The notes beneath the pieces are model-generated. The model saw nothing but the letters and a program-made list of their open reading frames with translations, was not told the origin of the DNA and did no database searches. DNA of 64,000 nt. Source: CAJXMH01 sp964001305 (GTDB lineage: Bacteria > Bacteroidota > Bacteroidia > Flavobacteriales_E > Vicingaceae). Numbering within the stretch: the first letter of the stretch is position 1; every line of letters starts with the position of its first letter. Below, piece by piece: positions 8,378-16,772 of this stretch. The translations under genes were made by a program, and so were the position numbers. Where the stretch lies: NCBI GenBank assembly GCA_964001305.1, contig CAXFAI010000003.1:3627-67626 (forward strand), given 5' to 3'.

Positions 8378-9742
8378 ATGAAAGTTCATTTTATTGCCAT
8401 TGGAGGAAGTGCTATGCATAACATGGCGATTGCTTTGCATGAAAAAGGGTATCAGGTCAGTGGTTCGGATGATGAGATTTTTGAACCATCTAAAAGTCGC
8501 TTAGAAAAGCATGGACTACTTCCACAAAAAATGGGTTGGAATATAGAAAATATTCAAGCCGATTTAGATGCGGTAATCTTAGGAATGCATGCTAAGGCAG
8601 ATAACCCTGAACTTTTAAAAGCTCAAGAACTAGGTTTAAAAATATACTCTTATCCCGAATATATTTATGAGCAATCGAAAGACAAGAAACGATTAGTTAT
8701 CGCCGGAAGTCATGGAAAAACCTCAATTACAGCTATGGTTATGCATGTGCTTAAGCAGGCAAAGCTCGACTTTGATTATATGGTAGGGGCACAATTAGCG
8801 GGTTTTGACACCATGGTTCGTTTAACGGATGCCCCAATTATTGTCATTGAAGGCGATGAATACCTCTCCTCTCCTATTGATCGCAGACCTAAATTTTTTT
8901 GGTACAAACCACAGCATACCGTAATCAGTGGTATTGCTTGGGATCACATCAATGTTTTTCCCACTTTTGAGAACTACTTAGAACAATTTAGTCAGTATTT
9001 AGCATCCCTACCTCAAGGTTCAGAAGTCTATTACTTTGAAGGAGATAAACATTTGTCTGATTTGGTAAGGAATTCAAACCTACCAATACATCACAGCGCC
9101 TATAATGCTCATAAACACAAAAAAGTTGGAGAAAAAACCGTTTTAATAAGCCCCGACAATAGTGAAATTCCGCTTGCTATTTTTGGTGACCATAATTTGC
9201 AAAATTTATCAGCTGCGAAACAGCTTTGTATGGCTGCCGGAGTTAATGAAGACTTATTTTATCAATCCATTTCTACCTTTAAAGGAGCCGCGAAACGCTT
9301 GGAGCTAATTGCTGAAAGTAATGATTGTCTCGTCTATAAAGATTATGCACACTCTCCATCAAAACTTAAAGCAACAACACAGGCCGTTAAAAAGCAATTT
9401 AGCCATAGGAAGTTAATTGCCATTATGGAGTTGCATACGTTTAGCAGTTTAAACAAAGCCTTTCTTTCTGAGTATAGCGGAAGCATGTCTGCCGCCGATG
9501 AAGCACTAGTTTACTTTAACCCACATGCCATTGAGCACAAAGGCTTAAGTATGCTTTCAGAAAAAGATGTAGAAGAAGCCTTTTTGCCTTCAAAAGTGAA
9601 AGTAAGTAGTGATTCTAAGCAAGTTCAAGCTTGGCTTAAAGAGAAATCAATTATAAATAGCATTGTTTTACTTATGACTTCAGGAAACTTTGACGGCTTG
9701 AATCTAAACGATTGGGCTCAAGAAATAATTACTAATTCCTAG
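8378..9742 (+). CDS. mpl: UDP-N-acetylmuramate:L-alanyl-gamma-D-glutamyl-meso-diaminopimelate ligase
   Basis: Murein-tripeptide ligase of peptidoglycan recycling: it couples the recovered tripeptide to UDP-MurNAc with ATP, in the cytoplasm. 454 residues, the usual length. The Mur ligase order is present: N-terminal Rossmann part (HFIAIGGSAMHNMAIALHEK), ATP loop GSHGKTS (110-116), central IEGDEYLSSPIDRRPKFFWY, then SGIAWDHINVFPTF and the C-terminal domain with YKDYAHSPSK. The first block, with M-H-N-M in place of the MurC pattern, and the EYLSSPIDRRPKF block point to Mpl rather than MurC. The gene stands alone after a terminator; its 3' end overlaps the convergent DUF4199 gene by 11 bases. Confidence 0.93.
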   Translation: MKVHFIAIGGSAMHNMAIALHEKGYQVSGSDDEIFEPSKSRLEKHGLLPQKMGWNIENIQADLDAVILGMHAKADNPELLKAQELGLKIYSYPEYIYEQSKDKKRLVIAGSHGKTSITAMVMHVLKQAKLDFDYMVGAQLAGFDTMVRLTDAPIIVIEGDEYLSSPIDRRPKFFWYKPQHTVISGIAWDHINVFPTFENYLEQFSQYLASLPQGSEVYYFEGDKHLSDLVRNSNLPIHHSAYNAHKHKKVGEKTVLISPDNSEIPLAIFGDHNLQNLSAAKQLCMAAGVNEDLFYQSISTFKGAAKRLELIAESNDCLVYKDYAHSPSKLKATTQAVKKQFSHRKLIAIMELHTFSSLNKAFLSEYSGSMSAADEALVYFNPHAIEHKGLSMLSEKDVEEAFLPSKVKVSSDSKQVQAWLKEKSIINSIVLLMTSGNFDGLNLNDWAQEIITNS

Positions 9743-10217
9743 CAAATTTTCGCATTAAAAAACTCAATATTCCGGAATAAAAACTCCCTAGTAGTAAAAA
9801 TCCAATAAGTGTTACTGTGCTTTGAAAAAATGGGGAAAGTACTATTTCCCCTGTTTGGCGAGCTTGGTCTAAATTCATCCCATTTTCTTCAGCTAAGCTC
9901 ATTTGTCTTTCTAATTTCAAATCAAAGTAACTAGCATCAATGATTGCATAATAAGTATATACAAAAGCTGTCATTGCAATGGCGTAGAGCCCTGCTATTC
10001 TCATTCCTGCTTTAAAGTCTTGTGGAAAACCGCTCTGTGTATTTGCAATCTTGTATTTTCGAATTCCCAGAAAAACACCAGTCATTAGAATGAAGATGTT
10101 TCCAAAAATTGAAACCTGCTCAAAACTGCTAAACTGCCAATTTTGACTAAAGACAATCATTTTTAGAAGCACGGATATAACCATCATCCATACCACGATT
10201 GAACTTGTTGACTTCAT
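9732..10217 (-). CDS. DUF4199-family inner-membrane protein
   Basis: 161 residues with four membrane helices (about 5-25, 34-53, 70-93 and 131-153). The segment from FLGIRKYK to FKAGMRIAGLYA before the third helix and the extracytoplasmic loop rich in Asn, Glu and Gln match DUF4199 proteins of Bacteroidota. Function unknown. It lies 9 bases downstream of rho on the same strand and may ride on the rho transcript. Confidence 0.8.
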   Translation of the reverse strand: MKSTSSIVVWMMVISVLLKMIVFSQNWQFSSFEQVSIFGNIFILMTGVFLGIRKYKIANTQSGFPQDFKAGMRIAGLYAIAMTAFVYTYYAIIDASYFDLKLERQMSLAEENGMNLDQARQTGEIVLSPFFQSTVTLIGFLLLGSFYSGILSFLMRKFARN

Positions 10218-10226
10218 AGCGAGAAT

Positions 10227-11861
10227 TTAGCCATTCATCGATATCAAGAACTCATCGTTGTCCTTGGTTTTGCGCATTCTATCTTTCAAGAAATCCATAG
10301 CTTCAACTGGGTTCATATCAGCAATATGATTTCGAAGTACCCACATTCTTTGTGTAACTTCTTTGCCCAATAATAAATCCTCTTTTCTAGTTGAAGATGA
10401 AACAATATCAATAGCAGGATAAATTCTACGATTTGATATTCTACGATCAAGTTGTAGCTCCATATTACCTGTACCCTTAAATTCTTCAAAAATAACCTCA
10501 TCCATTTTTGAACCTGTATCAGTAAGAGCAGTTGACAAGATGGTTAAGGAGCCACCATTTTCAATTTTTCGAGCTGCACCAAAGAATCTTTTTGGTTTGT
10601 GTAATGCATTTGCATCAACTCCACCTGAAAGTACTTTTCCAGATGCTGGAGAAACGGTATTGTAAGCACGAGCCAGACGTGTAATTGAATCTAATAGGAT
10701 CACCACATCGTGGCCACATTCTGTCATCCGTTTCGCTTTTTCCAAAACGATATTTGCAACCTTTACATGTCTCTCAGCAGGCTCATCAAAGGTTGAGGCA
10801 ATAACCTCAGCATTTACACTTCTGGCCATGTCTGTCACCTCTTCTGGTCGTTCATCTATTAATAAAATTAATAAGTAAACTTCAGGATGATTAGCGGCAA
10901 TTGCATTGGCAACCTCTTTCAATAAAGTGGTTTTACCAGTTTTAGGTTGCGAAACAATCAACCCTCTTTGTCCTTTACCTATTGGAGTAAACAAATCAAT
11001 TACTCGGGTAGAAAGTGATTGTTGCTCATGTCCTGTTAATTTGAATTTCTCATAAGGAAACAAAGGAGTTAAATAATCAAATGGTACACGATCTCTAACA
11101 TATTCCGGATCTCTGCCATTAATTTCTTCTACTTTAATTAAAGGAAAATACTTTTCACCTTCTTTTGGCGGACGAACTGTACCACGTACCGTATCACCAG
11201 TCTTCAGACCAAATAATTTAATTTGGGATTGAGAAACATAAATATCATCAGGCGAATTAAGGTAGTTATAATCTGATGACCTTAAGAAGCCGTAGCCATC
11301 AGGCATCATTTCCAAAACACCTTCACCAGTTATAATGCCATCAAAATCAAATTCTTTCTTCGCAGGCTCTTTTCTCTCTTGATTATTAGCCCTTTGATTT
11401 TGATTATTGTTGTTCGAATTATTGTTAGTGTTGCTTCGGTGATTGTTACTTCTTGGATTTCGATTGTTGTTTTCCTTTTCACCGTTCTCAGAAGGCTTTG
11501 AATTGCTCAAACTCTCCTTTTTCTTGTCTTCAGAAGGTTTATTTTCTTCTTTCTGCTGTTTTAGTCGAGGTCTAACTGTTCGTTCAGATGGTGCTTTTTT
11601 AGGATATGCTACCTTCTTCTCTTCTTTTTGTTCCTCTTTCTTTTGAGGCTTATCCGATTTTCCTTCCACCTTCTTGTTCTCCACTCTTTTTCTTGGAGCA
11701 GGCGCTTTTTTCTTAGCTGCTGCTTGTTCAGCTTGGTGATCTAAAATGGTGTAGATTAAATCTTCTTTCTTTAATTTTTGAAACTTGCTTATTTCAAGCT
11801 CTTTAGCTATTTCTTTTAAATCAGCAACAGTCTTCTGGTTTAGCTGTATAATATCGTACAT
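10227..11861 (-). CDS. rho: Transcription termination factor Rho with long disordered insert
   Basis: Hexameric RNA helicase that ends transcription. 544 residues against about 420 in E. coli. Order: Rho_N domain (1-43), a disordered insert (about 45-170) that is Lys/Glu-rich and then Asn-rich, cold-shock RNA-binding domain (about 176-245, with DGYGFLRS), and the RecA-like ATPase with P-loop VSQPKTGKT (about 303-311), Walker B (VVILLDSITRLARAYN) and the secondary RNA-binding region (LSGGVDANALHKPKRFFGAA). All catalytic motifs are intact. The insert is typical of Bacteroidota Rho proteins. The ATG at 11861 begins the SAP-like Rho_N helix directly. Confidence 0.97.
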   Translation of the reverse strand: MYDIIQLNQKTVADLKEIAKELEISKFQKLKKEDLIYTILDHQAEQAAAKKKAPAPRKRVENKKVEGKSDKPQKKEEQKEEKKVAYPKKAPSERTVRPRLKQQKEENKPSEDKKKESLSNSKPSENGEKENNNRNPRSNNHRSNTNNNSNNNNQNQRANNQERKEPAKKEFDFDGIITGEGVLEMMPDGYGFLRSSDYNYLNSPDDIYVSQSQIKLFGLKTGDTVRGTVRPPKEGEKYFPLIKVEEINGRDPEYVRDRVPFDYLTPLFPYEKFKLTGHEQQSLSTRVIDLFTPIGKGQRGLIVSQPKTGKTTLLKEVANAIAANHPEVYLLILLIDERPEEVTDMARSVNAEVIASTFDEPAERHVKVANIVLEKAKRMTECGHDVVILLDSITRLARAYNTVSPASGKVLSGGVDANALHKPKRFFGAARKIENGGSLTILSTALTDTGSKMDEVIFEEFKGTGNMELQLDRRISNRRIYPAIDIVSSSTRKEDLLLGKEVTQRMWVLRNHIADMNPVEAMDFLKDRMRKTKDNDEFLISMNG

Positions 11862-11944
11862 GAAAAGTTAATAAGTAATCGGGTTAAGTAAATTCAGATA
11901 AATAAAATGTACTCTTCTAAGAATAGGTTCTCAGGGAATAGAGA

Positions 11945-11964
11945 ATTCAATAGAATTATTGAAT
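11945..11964. repeat. AT-rich perfect inverted repeat
   Basis: ATTCAATA (11945-11952) and TATTGAAT (11957-11964) form an 8-bp palindrome with a 4-nt centre in the gap between rho and the Gfo/Idh/MocA gene, both on the minus strand. There is no T tract in the minus direction, so an operator or chance AT palindrome is as likely as a terminator. Confidence 0.3.
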
Positions 11965-11996
11965 ACAGCAATTTTAAGCATAAATATTGAATTGCC

Positions 11997-13022
11997 CTAA
12001 TTCGTTTTTAGTTTGTAAATATTCTCAATAATTTCAACCACTTTCAAGCCTTCCAAGCTATTGGTTGTAACAGTTTTATTGCTCATTAAAGTATCAATCA
12101 CATTTTGAATCACAAATTGATGATTGGCTGCACTTCCCTTATATTTTCCATAATCATTCGGAGGTAGGGTTTCTTCCAATTCAGGTTTTTGGTAGTTTTC
12201 AATGTGACAATAAACGATTTCGTTCATGTACTGTCCCCCTACTTTTACACTTCCTTTTTCTCCAATAATAGAAATACTACTTTCCATATTTTGTCCGTAA
12301 ACAGAAGTAGAATAGTTAATACTTCCTGCACCGCCATTTACAAAATCAAATTGAACAATTCCTGAGTCTTCAAACTCAGTTGTTTCTTGGTGATTAAAAT
12401 CATAAAAACTGGCTTTAATATTCGATATATCACCAAAAAGCCAATACATGGTATCTAAAAAGTGACTAAATTGAGTAAATAATGTTCCTCCATCTTGCTC
12501 TAGTTTTCCTTTCCAGTAATTTGCATCACCATGATTATAGTAGCCGGCATCTCTATTCCAAAAACAATTAATATTCACCATGTAAATATCACCTAACAAA
12601 TTACTTCCTACCACTTGCTTTAACCATTGGGCTGGTGGGCTATATCTGTTCTGCATGACACAAAATACACGCTTATTCACTTGCAAAGAAGTATAAATCA
12701 CTTTTTCAGCATCAGTTTTGTTCAAAGCCATTGGCTTTTCTACTACAACATGACAATTCATATTTAAGCCTTCTATCGCTTGTTGAGCATGCAAAAAATT
12801 TGGTGTACAGATATTTACAACATCAATTTCAGGATGTTTTTCATAAAGCTCTTTGGTAGTTGTGTAAAACGGCACTGAAAACTCTGATTCCAAATCAACT
12901 TTTAAAGACTCGTCAGTATCTACCATAGCTACTAGCTCAGCATCTTTATTAATTTTAACCATACTAGCATGTCTTCTGCCTATTCTACCTGAACCAACGA
13001 TTGCAAATTTGATTTTTGACAT
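11997..13022 (-). CDS. Gfo/Idh/MocA-family sugar dehydrogenase
   Basis: 341 residues. N-terminal NAD(P)-binding Rossmann domain with GSGRIGRRH (G10-x-G12-x-x-G15) and the family signature EKPMAL (95-100); C-terminal alpha/beta domain with YWKGKLEQDGGTLFTQFSHF. That last block resembles the WlbA/WbpB type that oxidises C3 of UDP-N-acetylglucosaminuronate in O-antigen synthesis, so a nucleotide-sugar 3-dehydrogenase is the best guess; the exact substrate is inference. It is divergent from galE with a 49-base gap, which suggests a shared regulatory region and a role in surface-sugar metabolism. Confidence 0.8.
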   Translation of the reverse strand: MSKIKFAIVGSGRIGRRHASMVKINKDAELVAMVDTDESLKVDLESEFSVPFYTTTKELYEKHPEIDVVNICTPNFLHAQQAIEGLNMNCHVVVEKPMALNKTDAEKVIYTSLQVNKRVFCVMQNRYSPPAQWLKQVVGSNLLGDIYMVNINCFWNRDAGYYNHGDANYWKGKLEQDGGTLFTQFSHFLDTMYWLFGDISNIKASFYDFNHQETTEFEDSGIVQFDFVNGGAGSINYSTSVYGQNMESSISIIGEKGSVKVGGQYMNEIVYCHIENYQKPELEETLPPNDYGKYKGSAANHQFVIQNVIDTLMSNKTVTTNSLEGLKVVEIIENIYKLKTN

Positions 13023-13055
13023 TTGTATTTATAAGTTGAAAGTAAGCTATTTTTG
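13022..13055 (+). promoter_or_regulatory. Candidate Bacteroidota-type promoter of galE
   Basis: TTTG at 13022-13025 and TATTTTTG at 13048-13055 match the -33 TTTG / -7 TAnnTTTG consensus of the Bacteroidota primary sigma factor with a 22-base spacer. The ATG of galE follows 16 bases after the -7 box. The minus-strand gene starts at 13022, so both promoters must share this 49-base gap. Confidence 0.5.
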
Positions 13056-13071
13056 AATTTCAAAAATAAGC

Positions 13072-14079
13072 ATGAAAGTTTTAGTTACAGGAGGTGCCGG
13101 ATATATCGGATCGCATACAATCTTAGCATTGTTAGAAATGGGTTTCAACCAAATCGTTTCAGTTGATAATTACTTGAACTCTTCTGAAGAAACTTACCAA
13201 AGAATCCAACAAATAAGTGGTCATCATGTAGAGTATTATAATTTGGACTTAGCAAACGCTGAATCGACAGCTAATTTTTTTGAAAAACACCAATTTGATG
13301 GAATCATACATTTCGCTGCTTTAAAATCAGTTCCCGAATCTGTAGAGAATCCAAACTTGTATTATAGCAACAACTTAAATGCACTTCTAAATCTTTTAGA
13401 AGCAATTAAAAAAACTCCAGAAACTAAATTTATTTTTTCTAGTTCTTGTTCCGTTTATGGGAATCCAGAAGTATTACCAGTTACTGAAGCAACCCCTTAT
13501 GGCTCTGTTGAATCACCATATGCAAATACAAAAAAAATGGGAGAAGAAATTTTGGTAGACTTTTCGAAAGCAAACCCCAATCACAAAACAATTTCTCTGC
13601 GGTATTTTAACCCCGCAGGTGCACATGAGTCGGGATTAATTGGTGAGACAAAAACTAAAAGACCGAATAATTTGGTCCCTATAATAGCACAACAAGCCAT
13701 TGGAATTAGAGATACTTTCACTGTGTTTGGAAGTAATTACAATACAAAAGATGGCAGCTGTATCAGAGATTACATTCATGTAAGCGACATTGCTAGAGCT
13801 CATGTTTTGGCATTGAAGCATCTTGAAAACTCAGCCAATGCATTTGATGTTATCAATTTAGGCAGTGGCAAGGGATCGACCACATTAGAAGTTGTTAAGG
13901 CTTTTGAAGAAGTGAATCAAGTTGAATTAAACTACCAAATTGGACCAAGACGCGCTGGAGACGTGGCCATTATTTATGCAAATAATGAGAAAGCGAAAAA
14001 AGTTTTAAAGTGGCAACCTGAACTTGGAATTAAAGACATTGTTTCTTCCGCTTGGAAATGGCAACAGAATGCCAATTAA
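13072..14079 (+). CDS. galE: UDP-glucose 4-epimerase
   Basis: Extended short-chain dehydrogenase/reductase interconverting UDP-glucose and UDP-galactose with bound NAD. 335 residues, standard length. It shows VTGGAGYIGSH (G7, G10, G13), FAALKSVPES, SSSCSVYG and the catalytic pair Tyr150/Lys154 in SPYANTKK, then LRYFNPAGAHESGLIGE and GTKDGSCIRDYIHV-like signature residues (TKDGSCIRDYIHVSD) that mark GalE over other epimerases. It could also act on N-acetyl sugars. It overlaps the convergent rlmH by 4 bases. Confidence 0.9.
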   Translation: MKVLVTGGAGYIGSHTILALLEMGFNQIVSVDNYLNSSEETYQRIQQISGHHVEYYNLDLANAESTANFFEKHQFDGIIHFAALKSVPESVENPNLYYSNNLNALLNLLEAIKKTPETKFIFSSSCSVYGNPEVLPVTEATPYGSVESPYANTKKMGEEILVDFSKANPNHKTISLRYFNPAGAHESGLIGETKTKRPNNLVPIIAQQAIGIRDTFTVFGSNYNTKDGSCIRDYIHVSDIARAHVLALKHLENSANAFDVINLGSGKGSTTLEVVKAFEEVNQVELNYQIGPRRAGDVAIIYANNEKAKKVLKWQPELGIKDIVSSAWKWQQNAN

Positions 14080-14549
14080 TGATGGTATTTCTCTCCTTTT
14101 AAAATAGTAAAAGCACGATACAATTGTTCAATAAAAATCAATCGTACCATTTGGTGAGTAAACGTCATTTTAGATAGTGCTATTAAGCTATTTGCTCTTT
14201 CATAAACTGAATTCGAAAAGCCAAAAGCACCGCCAATACAAAACACAATTTCACGTTTACCGCTTAAAAGTTGCTTTTGAATTTCTTCCGAAAAGGATAT
14301 AGATGTAAAATCCTTTCCCTTTTCATCTAACAAAAACAAATAACTTGCCTTATCTAATTCATTCAAAATTAACTTTCCCTCTTCTTCTATCGTATTTTCA
14401 ACAGACTTTGAAGCCTTGTTTTTCTTAATTTGTAGAGTACTCACTTCAAATCGACAATAATGCGAAAGTCGATTTTCATATTCATTAAACAGCAGGGCAA
14501 TTTCCTTTTGATCGGTCTTACCCACTAATAGTAATCTTATCTTCATCAC
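14076..14549 (-). CDS. rlmH: 23S rRNA (pseudouridine1915-N3)-methyltransferase RlmH
   Basis: SPOUT-class methyltransferase that modifies helix 69 of 23S rRNA using SAM. 157 residues, full length. Diagnostic segments: LLLVGKTDQKEI near the N-terminus, LDEKGKDFTSISFSE, the knot region FCIGGAFGFSNSVYERAN, and the C-terminal signature RLIFIEQLYRAFTILKGEKY with the final HH. The start may be either of two adjacent ATGs (14549 or 14546). It is divergent from the DUF4783 gene across 51 bases. Confidence 0.95.
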   Translation of the reverse strand: MMKIRLLLVGKTDQKEIALLFNEYENRLSHYCRFEVSTLQIKKNKASKSVENTIEEEGKLILNELDKASYLFLLDEKGKDFTSISFSEEIQKQLLSGKREIVFCIGGAFGFSNSVYERANSLIALSKMTFTHQMVRLIFIEQLYRAFTILKGEKYHH

Positions 14550-14600
14550 TCAAAAGTAAAGTGTTTCTATTTTATAACTCTCAAATGGGTACTTTTAACC

Positions 14601-14978
14601 ATGCGAAAATTACTTCTGTTCTTATTTTTTGCTCTAAACTTTGGGTTGATGGCTCAAGAAAGGGTTTACCAAACCGCTTTTAATAAGGCAGATGCAAATC
14701 TTTTGATTTCTGAGTTTTCTGACCCTATTGATTTGCATTTAGTTGATAAAAAGGGACTTTATAGCAAACAACAAGCCTTATTAATCTTAACGGAATTCTT
14801 TAAGACCAATATAGGGTTAGTATACACTCGTAAGCATGAAGGTGGTTCTAAGTCAAAGTCTCGATTTGAAATTGGAGAATTAAAAAACAAAGAGCATCAA
14901 TATCGAACTTACATTCTCTATCGAGAGCAAGCTAATTCATTACAAATTATCGAACTTCGCATCGAATTAGTAAAGTAA
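14601..14978 (+). CDS. DUF4783 exported protein
   Basis: 125 residues with a signal peptide (MRKLLLFLFFALNFGLMAQ) and a compact domain containing KQQALLILTEFFKT and ending LQIIELRIELVK. This is the layout of DUF4783, a NTF2-like periplasmic protein frequently encoded just before nadC in Bacteroidota, as here. Function unknown. It ends 10 bases before the TTG start of nadC. Confidence 0.8.
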   Translation: MRKLLLFLFFALNFGLMAQERVYQTAFNKADANLLISEFSDPIDLHLVDKKGLYSKQQALLILTEFFKTNIGLVYTRKHEGGSKSKSRFEIGELKNKEHQYRTYILYREQANSLQIIELRIELVK

Positions 14979-14988
14979 AATCTACAAT

Positions 14989-15825
14989 TTGGACTTATTT
15001 AAAGAAAGCATATCTGCTGCTCTAAAAGAAGATATTGGAAACGGAGATCATTCTGCTAATAGTTGTATACCTGAGAATGCCATTGGAAAAGCTCGATTAC
15101 TAATTAAATCGAATGGAATATTGGCAGGGCTAGAAGTTGCAAAGGAAGTTTTTTATCAAGTAGACCCCACATGTAAGCTAAGTTGCCACATGAAAGATGG
15201 TGACACAATAAAAGTTGGTGACATTGCCTTTGAAGTTTCAGGATCTTCTCGTTCAATATTAAAAGCCGAACGACTGGCTTTGAATTTTATGCAACGAATG
15301 AGTGGAATAGCGACTCATACTGCTTATTTAAAGAAATTATTGATTGGGACGAATACGCAAATTCTAGATACGAGAAAAACAACTCCTAACTTTCGCTTGT
15401 TTGAAAAACAAGCCGTTCTTCTTGGAGGTGGTCAAAATCATAGAATGGGTCTTTATGATATGATTATGATTAAGGACAATCATATCGATTATGCGGGTGG
15501 TATTTTGAAAGCCATAGAGAAAGCAAAATCTTACATCAAAGAGCAAGGTTTAAACATAAAAATAGAAATTGAAGCCAGAGATCTGGATGAAGTTCATGAA
15601 ATTTTAAATTCTCCCAAAGTGGATCGAATTATGCTTGACAACTTTTCCTATGACGATTTAAAGACAGCTGTTCGTTTAATTGGTGACCGCTCTGAAACTG
15701 AAGCATCAGGAGGAATAACCGAAGAGACTATTAGACAATATGCTGAATGTGGTGTTGATTACATTAGCGTAGGTGCATTAACGCATCAAATTAAAAGTCT
15801 TGACATGAGTTTAAAAGCCATTTAA
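14989..15825 (+). CDS. nadC: Nicotinate-nucleotide pyrophosphorylase (carboxylating)
   Basis: Quinolinate phosphoribosyltransferase of de novo NAD synthesis: quinolinate plus PRPP to nicotinate mononucleotide and CO2. 278 residues, usual length. Motifs: KEDIGNGDHSA, ERLALNFMQRMSGIAT, LDTRKTTPNFR with the phosphate/quinolinate-binding Arg and Lys, GGGQNHRMGLYDMIMIKDNH, IEIEARDLDE, EASGGIT and DYISVGALTH. The start is TTG at 14989: an in-frame stop lies at 14971 and no ATG exists upstream of the conserved N-terminus. It overlaps the next gene by one base (TAATG). Confidence 0.95.
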   Translation: MDLFKESISAALKEDIGNGDHSANSCIPENAIGKARLLIKSNGILAGLEVAKEVFYQVDPTCKLSCHMKDGDTIKVGDIAFEVSGSSRSILKAERLALNFMQRMSGIATHTAYLKKLLIGTNTQILDTRKTTPNFRLFEKQAVLLGGGQNHRMGLYDMIMIKDNHIDYAGGILKAIEKAKSYIKEQGLNIKIEIEARDLDEVHEILNSPKVDRIMLDNFSYDDLKTAVRLIGDRSETEASGGITEETIRQYAECGVDYISVGALTHQIKSLDMSLKAI

Positions 15826-16772
15826 TGATAGATCATTGGATTAAAAGAATAGAGAATTCTTACCCTGTTGTTAGAACCATCGAGATATCGAAACAGTTGG
15901 TTTTACCAGGATTCGACAAACTTCCTGTTTACTATGTTGCTAAGTTTTTCATCAAGGGAATTCAAGAAGGCTTAATTGCTACAAAAGCTTCTTCCATGGC
16001 ATTCAAGTTTTTCTTGGCCATTTTTCCTACGGTCATTTTTCTACTGACGTTAATTCCATTTATTCCTATAGATAATTTCAGACAATTATTGCTTGAAATA
16101 CTTGAAGACATATTGCCGAGCACAGCTTATGCCTTTGTTCAAGGTGAAGTCATAAATCTGGTTACTCAACCTGACGGGGGTTTGCTTTCTTTTGGTTTTA
16201 TTTTCGCAATTTACCTAGCAACAAATGGTATTGATGGAATGCTAGAAGCTTTCAAGGACAGTTACAATACAACCATAAAAAGAAACTTCTTAAAGCAGAA
16301 AATGCTATCCGCAGCTCTTTTGTTTATTCTAACCTTTTTGGTGGTTATTGCTATTGCAGCTATTATCACTGCGGAATACTTAATTGGATTCATTATACAA
16401 GAAGGAAGTTTTAGTTCATTTTTAATTAGCCTAGGTAAATGGATTATAATGGCCGCCTTGGGTTTCTTTGGAATTAGCTTTGTCTACTACCTTGGTGGTG
16501 ACCGAAGTGGAAAGTGGCGCTTTTTCTCGGCAGGCTCTACACTTGCCACCTTTCTTGTATTAATTGTTTCCCTAGGGTTTGGTTTTTACGTAGATAACTT
16601 TGCCAATTACAATAAGATTTACGGCTCAATTGGTACCATTATCGTACTGATGTTATGGATATATTTCATTTCTTTTGTTCTACTCATTGGCTTTGAATTA
16701 AACGCCAGTATCCAACAAGCAGGATCGATTAAGAAAGTGGAAGAGGATATCGATAAAGAGCCTTTACTTTAA
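15825..16772 (+). CDS. YihY/BrkB-family inner-membrane protein
   Basis: 315 residues with about six membrane helices. Hallmarks of the family are KASSMAFKFFLAIFPTVIFL near residue 50-70, the FIFAIYLATNGIDGMLEAFKDSYN block and WIYFISFVLLIGFELNA near the end. The family was once called ribonuclease BN, but that was a misassignment; the real function is unknown. It is translationally coupled to nadC by a 1-base overlap and overlaps the convergent flippase gene by 9 bases. Confidence 0.88.
   Translation: MIDHWIKRIENSYPVVRTIEISKQLVLPGFDKLPVYYVAKFFIKGIQEGLIATKASSMAFKFFLAIFPTVIFLLTLIPFIPIDNFRQLLLEILEDILPSTAYAFVQGEVINLVTQPDGGLLSFGFIFAIYLATNGIDGMLEAFKDSYNTTIKRNFLKQKMLSAALLFILTFLVVIAIAAIITAEYLIGFIIQEGSFSSFLISLGKWIIMAALGFFGISFVYYLGGDRSGKWRFFSAGSTLATFLVLIVSLGFGFYVDNFANYNKIYGSIGTIIVLMLWIYFISFVLLIGFELNASIQQAGSIKKVEEDIDKEPLL

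Noticed and set aside
11945..11964. Inverted repeat read as a terminator for the Gfo/Idh/MocA gene
   Set aside because: Stem is all A/T apart from one pair per side and has no T tract in the minus direction; kept only as an inverted repeat.
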